Below, piece by piece: positions 52,254 to 59,761 of a stretch of 64,000 nucleotides of DNA. The notes beneath the pieces are model-generated. The model was not told the DNA's origin, did not search any database, and worked only from the letters and a program-made list of their open reading frames with translations. The DNA is taken from NCBI GenBank assembly GCA_023227965.1, contig JALOCA010000004.1, positions 62,001 to 126,000 of the forward strand, read 5' to 3'. Within the stretch, counting starts at the first letter, position 1, and each line of letters starts with the position of its first letter. The DNA comes from Lentimicrobiaceae bacterium (lineage in GTDB: Bacteria > Bacteroidota > Bacteroidia > Bacteroidales > JALOCA01). The position numbers and the translations under genes were made by a program.

Positions 52254-52843
52254 GAGTTACCGGCACGCATTAAAAAATCAATCAGTTTATTTACAGCCAT
52301 CCCCCTATGGCTGATACGGTTTTTTTCCTCCATTCCCATTTCGGCAAAAGTGATGTTGTAGCCTTTGGGCTGAAAAATGGGGTCGTAGCCGAAACCTTTT
52401 CCCCCAGCCCTTTCGTGGCGCAGGATTCCGCAAACTTTTCCTTCAAAAAAAAATTCTTTCCCATGAAAAATCAACGAAATTACAGTTCTGAAACAAGCCG
52501 TACGGTCGGTAAAATGTGCCAATTCATTCAATACTTTATCAATGTTATCATCAAAACTCTTGTTTTCTCCGGCATAACGCGCCGAATACACCCCTGGTTT
52601 CCCGTTCAAAGCGGCAATTTCCAAGCCGGTGTCGTCACCAAAGCAGTTTAGTTCATATTTTTCAAAAATATATTTTGATTTCAGGGAAGCATTTCCTTCA
52701 AGTGTGTCGGCAGTTTCCGGTATGTCTTCCTCACATCCTATATCTTTAAGGCTTAATACTTCAAAGCGCTTTCCGATAATATTACGCAGTTCTTCAATTT
52801 TATGTGCATTGTTGGTCGCAAAAACAAGAGGGGTTTTGTTCAT
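52250..52843 (-). CDS. rdgB: Non-canonical purine NTP pyrophosphatase (RdgB/HAM1)
   Basis: The 197-residue protein hydrolyses ITP, dITP and XTP to the monophosphates. It begins with VFATNNAHKIEELRNIIG, has the GDDTGLEIAALNGKPGVYSARYAG core and ends with GGKGFGYDPIF...ISHRGMAV. The ATG at 52843 fits the family; a longer frame would run into the next gene. It lies 13 bases after the rlmH stop on the same strand, suggesting one transcript. Confidence 0.93.
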   Translation of the reverse strand: MNKTPLVFATNNAHKIEELRNIIGKRFEVLSLKDIGCEEDIPETADTLEGNASLKSKYIFEKYELNCFGDDTGLEIAALNGKPGVYSARYAGENKSFDDNIDKVLNELAHFTDRTACFRTVISLIFHGKEFFFEGKVCGILRHERAGGKGFGYDPIFQPKGYNITFAEMGMEEKNRISHRGMAVNKLIDFLMRAGNS

Positions 52844-52856
52844 GGTTATAAAGTAT

Positions 52857-53330
52857 TTAGAAATGATGATAAGATTCATTTTTGAGAATGGTAAAAGCCC
52901 TGTACAATTGCTCAACAAATAGCAATCTCACCATCTGGTGCGAAAAGGTCATTTGAGAAAGAGAAAGTAGTTGGTCGGCTCTTTGCAGTATTTCGTTCGA
53001 AAAGCCATAAGGACCCCCTATAATAAAATATAGGTTGCGAACGCCGGAATTTATCTGTTTTTGCAGAAATTCTGAAAAAGCAACCGAAGTGAATTCCTTA
53101 CCGTGTTCATCAAGTAAAACAACGTAACCCGCAGCAGGTATGCTCTTTATAAAAGCCTCACTTTCTTTTTGTTTCTGCTGTTCGATGGCAAGGTTTTTGC
53201 TATTTTTAAGCGAAGGTACAACGATGATTTCAAAAGGTATGTAATGTACCAGCCTTCCGGTATATTTCGTTATCCCTTTTGTAAGGTATTCATCTTCCGT
53301 TTTTCCGGAAAGTAAAAGTGTTATTTTCAT
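52857..53330 (-). CDS. rlmH: 23S rRNA (pseudouridine1915-N3)-methyltransferase RlmH
   Basis: The 157-residue SPOUT methyltransferase methylates pseudouridine 1915 of 23S rRNA. It starts MKITLLLSGKTEDEYL and has LLDEHGKEFTSVAFSEFL, the SAM-binding knot FIIGGPYGFS and the conserved end LSLSQMTFSHQMVRLLFVEQLYRAF. I use the ATG at 53330. The substrate pseudouridine is made by RluD, which is also encoded in the window (47190-48215). It diverges from the DUF4783 gene. Confidence 0.94.
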   Translation of the reverse strand: MKITLLLSGKTEDEYLTKGITKYTGRLVHYIPFEIIVVPSLKNSKNLAIEQQKQKESEAFIKSIPAAGYVVLLDEHGKEFTSVAFSEFLQKQINSGVRNLYFIIGGPYGFSNEILQRADQLLSLSQMTFSHQMVRLLFVEQLYRAFTILKNESYHHF

Positions 53331-53398
53331 ACCTTCGGCTGTAAAATAATTATTTGCAAATTTAATTTGTACTTTTGTGTAAACAAAGTAATCAGTAA

Positions 53399-53800
53399 AT
53401 GAAACATTTTTATCAATATAAACCGCTGGTAATATTATTTTTACCATTCCTGTTGATGGCATTTATCACGGCTGACAAACCTGCCGACGACATTACTTCT
53501 GCTATTCGAAACGGTGATGCCAAATCCTTGGCAAAGTATTTCCATACTAACCTTGATGTAACCATTAGCGATACCGAAGGCACTTACAGCAAAGCCCAGG
53601 CAGAAATGATAGTTAAGGATTTCTTTTCCAAAAACCCACCCAAGTCATACAAAATCAATCATCAAGGTAATTCTACCGATGGTTCGGGTTTTATTATCGG
53701 TACTTACACTACATCGCAAACCACTTTCAAAAATTATATTCTTCTAAAAAAATTTGCTGATAAAATTCATATCATACAACTGCGGTTTGAGAAAGAATAA
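53399..53800 (+). CDS. DUF4783 family secreted protein
   Basis: The 133-residue protein has an N-terminal signal or membrane segment (PLVILFLPFLLMAFITA) and a small NTF2-like alpha/beta domain: DDITSAIRNGDAKSLAKYF, DVTISDTEGTYSKAQAEMIVKDFFSKNPP and a strand-rich end. This family is found across Bacteroidota, commonly beside nadC and rlmH as here. Its function is unknown; the fold suggests ligand binding rather than catalysis. Confidence 0.85.
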   Translation: MKHFYQYKPLVILFLPFLLMAFITADKPADDITSAIRNGDAKSLAKYFHTNLDVTISDTEGTYSKAQAEMIVKDFFSKNPPKSYKINHQGNSTDGSGFIIGTYTTSQTTFKNYILLKKFADKIHIIQLRFEKE

Positions 53801-53858
53801 TTTTTTCTCCTAATTTTTTTCCTTTTCTCCTAATCATTATTTCAATTTCTTATATCCC

Positions 53859-54695
53859 ATGACCATCGAACAAATTATAAACCAAGCTCTTATAGAAGAT
53901 ATTGGAGATGGCGACCACACTTCGCTGGCAACTATTCCGCACGATAAAAATGGGAAAGCCCGTTTGTTAGTTAAACAGGATGGGATACTTTGCGGAATGG
54001 GGATAGCCAAAAAAGTATTTCAGATGACTGACAGTACCCTGCAATTTTCTCAAAATTTATCAGACGGTATGCAAATCCATATGGGAGACATTGCCTTTAC
54101 GATTGAAGGAAAAGCGATTTCTATACTTTCTGCCGAACGCTTGGTTTTGAATTTTATGCAAAGAATGAGCGGCATTGCCACTTTTACATATCAGGTAGTT
54201 AATCAATTACAAGGACTGAATACCAAAGTGTTAGACACAAGAAAAACTACTCCTAACCTGCGGGTTTTAGAGAAATATGCTGTAAAAACAGGCGGGGGCG
54301 AAAATCATCGCTTCGGACTGTATGACATGATAATGATTAAAGATAACCACGTTGACTTTGCCGGAGGAATAGAAAATGCCATAGCAGCCACCCGTGAATA
54401 CCTGCTGAAAAAAGGCAAAAATCTGAAAATTGAAATCGAAGCCCGAAATATTGTTGAAGTACAAAAAATTATGCATACAGGGGGAGTACACCGTATTATG
54501 TTCGACAACTTTACTCCCGAAGCAATGAAAGAAGCTGTTCTGCTTATCAATGGAAAATATGAAACAGAAGCTTCAGGAGGAATTACGCTGGAAAATATCC
54601 GGCAATATGCAGAAACAGGAGTGGATTACATTTCGGTAGGTGCTTTAACCCATCAGATTAAAAGCCTTGATATGAGTCTGAAAGCCGTTAAATAA
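53859..54695 (+). CDS. nadC: Nicotinate-nucleotide pyrophosphorylase (carboxylating)
   Basis: The 278-residue enzyme makes nicotinate mononucleotide from quinolinate and PRPP in NAD synthesis. Signature segments are ALIEDIGDGDHTS at the N-terminus, LNFMQRMSGIAT, the PRPP/quinolinate site DTRKTTPNLRVLEKYAVKTGGGENHR, MIKDNH, and the C-terminal ASGGITLENIRQYAETGVDYISVGALTH. It follows the DUF4783 gene by 58 bases in the same direction. Confidence 0.96.
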   Translation: MTIEQIINQALIEDIGDGDHTSLATIPHDKNGKARLLVKQDGILCGMGIAKKVFQMTDSTLQFSQNLSDGMQIHMGDIAFTIEGKAISILSAERLVLNFMQRMSGIATFTYQVVNQLQGLNTKVLDTRKTTPNLRVLEKYAVKTGGGENHRFGLYDMIMIKDNHVDFAGGIENAIAATREYLLKKGKNLKIEIEARNIVEVQKIMHTGGVHRIMFDNFTPEAMKEAVLLINGKYETEASGGITLENIRQYAETGVDYISVGALTHQIKSLDMSLKAVK

Positions 54696-54932
54696 TACAA
54701 GTCGGTATTTAATCCGTTGCCATAAAACAACTGAGTAATTAGCAAGTTGCCAAAATAAATTATAAGCAGAACACCCGCCAGCAAGGTAAAATTAACTAAT
54801 CTTTATTCCAACAACCATCGGAACAGATAAAGCCGATACTAAGCTCAATCAAAGCATCGTTAATATATCCGTATTCAAATTATCCCTGAAAATCGTTTAT
54901 TTTCAATGCAATGTTTCAGCTCTTGATTTATA

Positions 54933-55628
54933 TTAATAGTCTACTCTTTCTAATTTGCTCATTACATACAAAATCCGGCTTTGTTTTCGCTGAACATATG
55001 CCGAAGGATGTGCCGGGTTCCATCTGCGGGGATTAGGTAAAACAGCAGCGATGAGCGCCGCCTCACGTTTTGTGAGGTTTTTTGCAGATTTCCCAAAATA
55101 TGTCTGTGAAGCCATTTCTGCCCCATAAATTCCATTACCCATTTCAATTACATTCAGATACACCTCCATGATGCGTTTTTTACTCCACGTGGTTTCGATA
55201 AGAAGGGTAAAATACACTTCCAGCCCTTTGCGTAGCCAGGTGCGGTCGGGCCAGAGAAATACATTTTTAGCGGTTTGTTGCGTAATAGTACTTGCTCCCC
55301 TTAACCGTTTGCTGTGCTTATTCATTTTTGCAGCTTTTTGTATTGCCTCAAAATCAAATCCATAATGTTCATTAAAATGATTATCTTCCGAAGCTATCAC
55401 TGCCATTACCAAGTTGTTGGAAATTGCATCCAGGGATACCCAGTCTTTTTTTAATTTCAATGCATCATTATCGAAAGCCTGCCCAACAACACGGATGCAC
55501 ATTAGGGGCGTAACCGGTGGAGGAACAAAGCGATAAAGCAATGCTGTACCAATGGTAGAAACAAAAAAGAAAATACAAAAACGTTTGATGAACCTTAGGA
55601 CTTTTTTTTTGAAATTTTTTGTTTTCAA
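54933..55628 (-). CDS. mtgA: Monofunctional biosynthetic peptidoglycan transglycosylase
   Basis: The 231-residue GT51 glycosyltransferase has one N-terminal membrane anchor (FCIFFFVSTIGTALLYRFV). Catalytic Glu lies in VIASEDNHFNEHYGFD; other GT51 motifs are RGASTITQQTAKNVFLW, KRIMEVYLNVIEMG and GIYGAEMASQTYFGK. It polymerises lipid II glycan strands at the periplasmic face. No ATG is available. A TTG at 55628 is chosen because a longer reading from a TTG at 55694 would start inside a TATATTTG promoter box. Confidence 0.88.
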   Translation of the reverse strand: MKTKNFKKKVLRFIKRFCIFFFVSTIGTALLYRFVPPPVTPLMCIRVVGQAFDNDALKLKKDWVSLDAISNNLVMAVIASEDNHFNEHYGFDFEAIQKAAKMNKHSKRLRGASTITQQTAKNVFLWPDRTWLRKGLEVYFTLLIETTWSKKRIMEVYLNVIEMGNGIYGAEMASQTYFGKSAKNLTKREAALIAAVLPNPRRWNPAHPSAYVQRKQSRILYVMSKLERVDY

Positions 55629-55691
55629 TGTATTGTAAGGTAGATGAATTAAATATCCGATATCTATTGAAAATAGGTAATCTCCGGCAGG

Positions 55692-55699
55692 CAAATATA
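55692..55699 (-). promoter_or_regulatory. Candidate -7 element for mtgA
   Basis: The minus strand reads TATATTTG, matching TAnnTTTG, 63 bases upstream of the chosen TTG start. It overlaps the alternative TTG at 55694, which argues for the downstream start. Confidence 0.45.
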
Positions 55700-55792
55700 A
55701 TTATATTTTGTAAGTTTGCGAACAATTTTTTTAGCTCCTAATAAAAATACTAACAAATCTATATTAAATAAATATCTATATAACTGTAATTT

Positions 55793-57103
55793 ATGAGTAA
55801 ATACATCGGAATCCGCCACGAAGACAAGTATACGCTTGAGCGAAGAACTCCTTTAACACCCAAACACGTTGAACGCCTTATCAAAACAAAAAAACTGGAT
55901 TTTATCGTTCAACATTCAGACAAACGTATTTTTAATGATGAAGAATACGTAAAGGCAGGAGCCACAATTTGCAATAACCTCAATCAATGTTCAATCATCC
56001 TGGGAGTTAAAGAAATTCCGAAAGAATTTTTTGAAACAGAAAAAACTTATGTGTTTTTTTCACACGTGATTAAAGGGCAGTCTTATAACATGCCAATGCT
56101 TAAGCGAATGATGGAGATGAAATGCAACCTGGTGGACTACGAAAAAATAGTGGACGATCAAAACAAACGACTTATTTTTTTCGGGAAATATGCAGGGCTC
56201 GCCGGTATGATTGATAGCCTGTGGGCACTGGGCTTGCGTTTACAATATATGGGTTACGACACTCCTTTCCTGAAAATACGGCAGGCTAGGCACTATGCTT
56301 CACTGGATGCAGCAAGAACAGACATTTCTGCCGTCGGACAGGAAATTGCCGAAAAGGGAATGCACCCTGCTTTGCAACCGTTTACAGTGGCTTTTACCGG
56401 ATACGGCAATGTTTCCAACGGAGCCCAGGAAATCCTAGGGCTACTGCCAGTAAAAGAAATTTCCCCCGAAAAACTCCTAAGCCTGAAAGACAGAAGTCAT
56501 TTACCCAATAACCTGATATACAAGGTGGTGTATAAAGAAGATCAACTTGTTTCGCCTATTGACCCTGACACTGTTTTTGATTTACAGGATTATTATACAC
56601 ATCCCGAAAAATACAAAAGCAGCTTTGCACCCTATATCCCCCACATTTCCATATTAATGAACTGCATGTACTGGGATGCCCGTTATCCGAGAATCCTTAC
56701 GAAAGACCATCTTGAAAAAATGTACAGCAATGGTTCTGCTCCGAAATTGAAAGTGGTAGGCGACATTTCGTGCGACGTGGGAGGGGCTGTAGAAAGTACC
56801 ATAAAAGCCACCCTTATTGAAGATCCTATTTATGTGTATAATCCGTTTTCCCGCAGTATTACTATGGGTCATGAGGGTGAAGGATTGTTAACCATGGCTG
56901 TTGACATTCTTCCCAGCGAACTGCCACGCGATGCCTCCAACGGATTCAGCGATGTACTGGTGAATTTTATAAAACCCATTGCGGATGCAGATTTCGATGT
57001 GCCTTTTGAAGACCTCGACCTCCCTCGCGCTATTAAAAAAGGGCTAATTTTGCTTAAAGGCAGGCTGACACCCGAATTTAAATACATCGAACAATACTTA
57101 TAA
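55793..57103 (+). CDS. Lysine-ketoglutarate reductase-like (saccharopine-forming) dehydrogenase
   Basis: The 436-residue protein resembles the lysine-ketoglutarate reductase half of bifunctional aminoadipate semialdehyde synthase and is related to alanine dehydrogenases. Visible: IGIRHEDKYTLERRTPLTPKHV at the start, TYVFFSHVIKGQ, KYAGLAGMIDSLW, the nucleotide-binding VAFTGYGNVSNGAQEIL, and VVGDISCDVGGAVEST near the end. It should condense lysine and 2-oxoglutarate to saccharopine with NADPH. The next gene encodes saccharopine dehydrogenase, so the pair forms the saccharopine route of lysine degradation. Confidence 0.85.
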   Translation: MSKYIGIRHEDKYTLERRTPLTPKHVERLIKTKKLDFIVQHSDKRIFNDEEYVKAGATICNNLNQCSIILGVKEIPKEFFETEKTYVFFSHVIKGQSYNMPMLKRMMEMKCNLVDYEKIVDDQNKRLIFFGKYAGLAGMIDSLWALGLRLQYMGYDTPFLKIRQARHYASLDAARTDISAVGQEIAEKGMHPALQPFTVAFTGYGNVSNGAQEILGLLPVKEISPEKLLSLKDRSHLPNNLIYKVVYKEDQLVSPIDPDTVFDLQDYYTHPEKYKSSFAPYIPHISILMNCMYWDARYPRILTKDHLEKMYSNGSAPKLKVVGDISCDVGGAVESTIKATLIEDPIYVYNPFSRSITMGHEGEGLLTMAVDILPSELPRDASNGFSDVLVNFIKPIADADFDVPFEDLDLPRAIKKGLILLKGRLTPEFKYIEQYL

Positions 57104-57229
57104 AAAACAGATAGCAATAAATAGTTTTTATACTGTTTATTCCCTATTCCATACAACATAAATGTCAAAATATTATAAGAATAAATCATAAATTCACAAC
57201 CTAATTATCTTATTAAAATATTCCTAAAT

Positions 57230-58108
57230 ATGAAAAAAGTATTGATACTCGGAGCCGGTTTAGTGGTAAAACCTATCGTTCACTACCTGCTCAACAAGGG
57301 ATTCCAGGTAACAGTAGCCACCCGGACACGATCGAAAGCCGAAGAAATGATTGCCGGACATCCCAATGGAACCGCTTTAGCCTGGACTGTCGAAGATCAG
57401 GATACACTTGATAACCTGGTAGCAAAGCACGACCTTACTGTAAGCCTCCTTCCTTACCTTCACCATGTTATGGTTGCCAAGCATTGCTTAAAACATAAAA
57501 AAAACATGGTTACCACTTCCTATGTAAAGCCCGAAATGCAAGCATTGGATGCCGAAGCAAAAGCGGTAGGTATTATCATCCTGAATGAAATGGGACTCGA
57601 CCCCGGCATTGACCATATGTCGGCTATGCGTATTATAGACCATGTACATACCAAAGGTGGAAAAATTGAAGAGTTTTATTCGCTGTGCGGTGCATTGCCA
57701 GGGCCCGAAGCTGCCGATAACCCATTCAAATACAAATTTTCATGGAGTCCTAAAGGCGTGGTAATGGCAGGCAACAACGATGCAAAGTTCCTCAAGGCAG
57801 GAAAAGTAATCGAAATTCCTACCGAAAACCTTTTTAAAAATCCTTTAAAAGTGGACTTCCCGGGTGTTGGTTTGCTTGAAGTGTATCCCAACCGCGATTC
57901 TATTTCATATATGGATATTTATGGCATACCCGAAACAAAAACCATCATGCGTGGTACTTTCCGTTTCAAGGGTTGGTGCGAAACCATTGATGCCATGAAA
58001 AAAATGAAACTTATTTCCTATGATAAAATGGATTTTACCGGTAAAAGCTATGCCGATTTTGTGGCAATGATGATAGGAACCAACGATTCTTCAAATATCC
58101 GGCAATAG
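57230..58108 (+). CDS. Saccharopine dehydrogenase, N-terminal part of a frameshifted gene
   Basis: The 292-residue reading holds the Rossmann domain (VLILGAGLVVKPIVHYLL) and most of the central domain (NEMGLDPGIDHMSAM, SLCGALPGPEAADNPFKYKFSW). It should oxidise saccharopine to glutamate and 2-aminoadipate semialdehyde. A TAG at 58106-58108 cuts it short of the family length (about 440). The missing part follows immediately in another frame (reading from about 58099 to 58566), so this is one gene with a single frameshift, either a real mutation or a sequencing/assembly error. It follows the lysine-ketoglutarate reductase gene by 126 bases. A split into two working proteins is unlikely because the break lies inside a domain. 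Confidence 0.85.
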   Translation: MKKVLILGAGLVVKPIVHYLLNKGFQVTVATRTRSKAEEMIAGHPNGTALAWTVEDQDTLDNLVAKHDLTVSLLPYLHHVMVAKHCLKHKKNMVTTSYVKPEMQALDAEAKAVGIIILNEMGLDPGIDHMSAMRIIDHVHTKGGKIEEFYSLCGALPGPEAADNPFKYKFSWSPKGVVMAGNNDAKFLKAGKVIEIPTENLFKNPLKVDFPGVGLLEVYPNRDSISYMDIYGIPETKTIMRGTFRFKGWCETIDAMKKMKLISYDKMDFTGKSYADFVAMMIGTNDSSNIRQ

Positions 58109-58155
58109 TTGCCCATTTTCTGCAATTAGACAATAATGCCCATGCTTTACAAGCA

Positions 58156-58566
58156 ATGGAATGGCTTGGACTTTTCTCAGGCGAACCCATGAGTCGCAAC
58201 GAAGATTCTCCCTTCGAAATTACCTCCGACCTGATGATTGCAAAAATGGAATTAGGTAATAAAGAACGCGATATGGTAGTAATGCAACATACTTTTCTTG
58301 CAAGCTACCCTAATGGAACCAAAGAAGTAATCCGTTCGCGTATGCTCGATTTCGGAACACCTGCAACTGATACTTCCATTGCCCGTACCGTGGCTTTGCC
58401 GGCAGCTATCGGCGTAGAAATGATTCTGGAAGGAAAAATTGTAGAAAAAGGCGTGTATCGTCCTGTGCTTCCAGGTATTTATAACCCTGTGCTCAACCAA
58501 CTCGAAACCATGAACATCAAAATGGTGGAAGAATACGGCTTGCCCGAAAGCGAAAATATTCATTAA
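58156..58566 (+). CDS. Saccharopine dehydrogenase, C-terminal part of a frameshifted gene
   Basis: The 136-residue reading begins MEWLGLFSGEPM and continues DLMIAKMELGNKERDMVVMQHTF, RSRMLDFGTPATDTSIARTVALPAAIG, the conserved end of saccharopine dehydrogenases. Its frame is open further upstream to about 58099 and there encodes IVAHFLQLDNNAHALQA, which continues the homology without a gap after the upstream gene's stop region. So the ATG at 58156 is internal and not a true start. See the entry ending at 58108. Confidence 0.8.
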   Translation: MEWLGLFSGEPMSRNEDSPFEITSDLMIAKMELGNKERDMVVMQHTFLASYPNGTKEVIRSRMLDFGTPATDTSIARTVALPAAIGVEMILEGKIVEKGVYRPVLPGIYNPVLNQLETMNIKMVEEYGLPESENIH

Positions 58567-58833
58567 AAACAGTCCCTGGCTTGGATTACCCGGAGAATTT
58601 TTTTACGAAGTAAAAAACCCGGGCAGTCTAAGTCATATAACCTGAGTCCGGGATAAAATATGTTTTCCATCTGCCCGATGATAACCCGTCAGGGTTTTAA
58701 TATTCATAGAAAGAATTTTTTATGAATCCTCCGTCAGGAGATTAATAATTAATCGCCTGCGGTGAAATGCAACATGCTGAAATATTGCAGGAATGGTTTG
58801 CAATTTTACGCCAAACCCAGGTTATGAGTACAG
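58567..58833. other. Intergenic region with hairpins and dispersed repeat copy B
   Basis: It holds an inverted repeat CCCGG...TTTTTTTAC-GAA-GTAAAAAA...CCGGG (58589-58623) just after saccharopine dehydrogenase, a small terminator-like AACCC-GTCA-GGGTT followed by TT (58683-58698), and at 58757-58826 a close copy of the repeat at 30007-30078 (CGCCTGCGGTGAAATG, TGGTTTGCAA, CCAAACCCAGGTTAT). No gene is present. Confidence 0.65.
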
Positions 58834-59127
58834 AAATGTTTATCTGAAATCTGAAATTGGCTAATCTAAATTCAGACACCCCTACTGGAAAGATAAATTC
58901 GGCGATTCCAGACTTAGATTCCCCCATTGGAGAGATATATTCCATGATTCCAGACCTGGATTACCCAATCTGAAATCTGCAATCGTCAAATCTAACATCA
59001 GATTACCCCATTGGAAAGATAAATTCGGCGATTCCAGACTTAGATTCCCCAATCTGAAATCTAAAATCATCAAATCTGAAATCAGATTACCCCCCTGGAA
59101 AGATAAATTCCATGATTTCAGACTTGT
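58834..59127. repeat. Fourteen tandem 21-bp units with an 84-bp higher order
   Basis: Units start every 21 bases from 58834 to 59107. Four types (ending in ATCTGAAATCTGA-like, AAATCTGAAATCAG-like, TGGAAAGATAA and CCAGACTTAG) recur in the same order as an 84-bp block, three times (58834, 58960 and 59044), with two extra units between. No unique spacers. Frames on both strands are open through much of it but encode only 7-residue repeats such as NLSLESP. 59128-59256 holds nothing recognisable. Confidence 0.88.
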
Positions 59128-59256
59128 TTGTATTATAGCAAAATCGGATGCAATAGTGGAAGTTGTACTATTACATCATCACCCTGGTGAAGCATGGTTT
59201 GGGGTACTTTTATGGGCTTTTAACTCCCCTTCCCCCCAAAAAAGCATAAAAAATCC

Positions 59257-59613
59257 TCAGAGGGTTGATAATTCCTGTTTCTGTTTCCTTGTAAGCGAAT
59301 CTACAATCAGGGCATAGGAATCATCCACCCATTGCAGTAGGAGGGTATCGCTGACCGTTTCATCACATATAATTGTATTCCAGTGCATTTTATTCATATG
59401 ATATCCAGGCAATACACATGAGTAGCGTTCGCGCAATTCAAAAGCCTTGTCGGGGTCGCATTTTATGTTTATGGTATAAGGTACAGAATCGAGCGAAATA
59501 AGAATAAATATCTTTCCCATTACCCTTACAACTAAAGTTACATCATCAAACGGAAATCCCTCTGTTACCCCTTTTTTCAAGAGGCAATATTCACGTAAAT
59601 ATTCAATATTCAT
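59257..59613 (-). CDS. MmcQ/YjbR-family protein
   Basis: The 118-residue protein has the compact alpha/beta YjbR fold: MNIEYLREYCLLKKGVTEGFPFDDVTLVVRVMGKIF, a CDPDKAFELRERY segment, the YHMNKMHWNTI core and a C-terminal WVDDSYALIVDSL. Members are small cytoplasmic proteins often described as DNA-binding from their cyanobacterial/MmcQ relatives, but the physiological role is unknown. Monocistronic and divergent from the carboxyltransferase operon. Confidence 0.88.
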   Translation of the reverse strand: MNIEYLREYCLLKKGVTEGFPFDDVTLVVRVMGKIFILISLDSVPYTINIKCDPDKAFELRERYSCVLPGYHMNKMHWNTIICDETVSDTLLLQWVDDSYALIVDSLTRKQKQELSTL

Positions 59614-59686
59614 GATTTTAAACTAATTAAAGTTTTTTCATTTGTTAATTTATCAAAAAAAAAAACGGCATACAGTATATATTCCT

Positions 59687-59694
59687 TACTTTTG
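59687..59694 (+). promoter_or_regulatory. Candidate -7 element for the carboxyltransferase operon
   Basis: TACTTTTG matches TAnnTTTG, 67 bases upstream of the ATG at 59762. The -33 region is weak. Confidence 0.4.
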
Positions 59695-59761
59695 CAACCT
59701 TTGGGTAATTAATTTCAAAATTAACTTTTCTTTATCGAAAAACATCAACAAATTATAAATT

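Noticed and set aside
58742..59073. Minus-strand frames across the third 21-bp array
   Set aside because: They consist only of 7-residue repeats created by the array, with no start context or domain.
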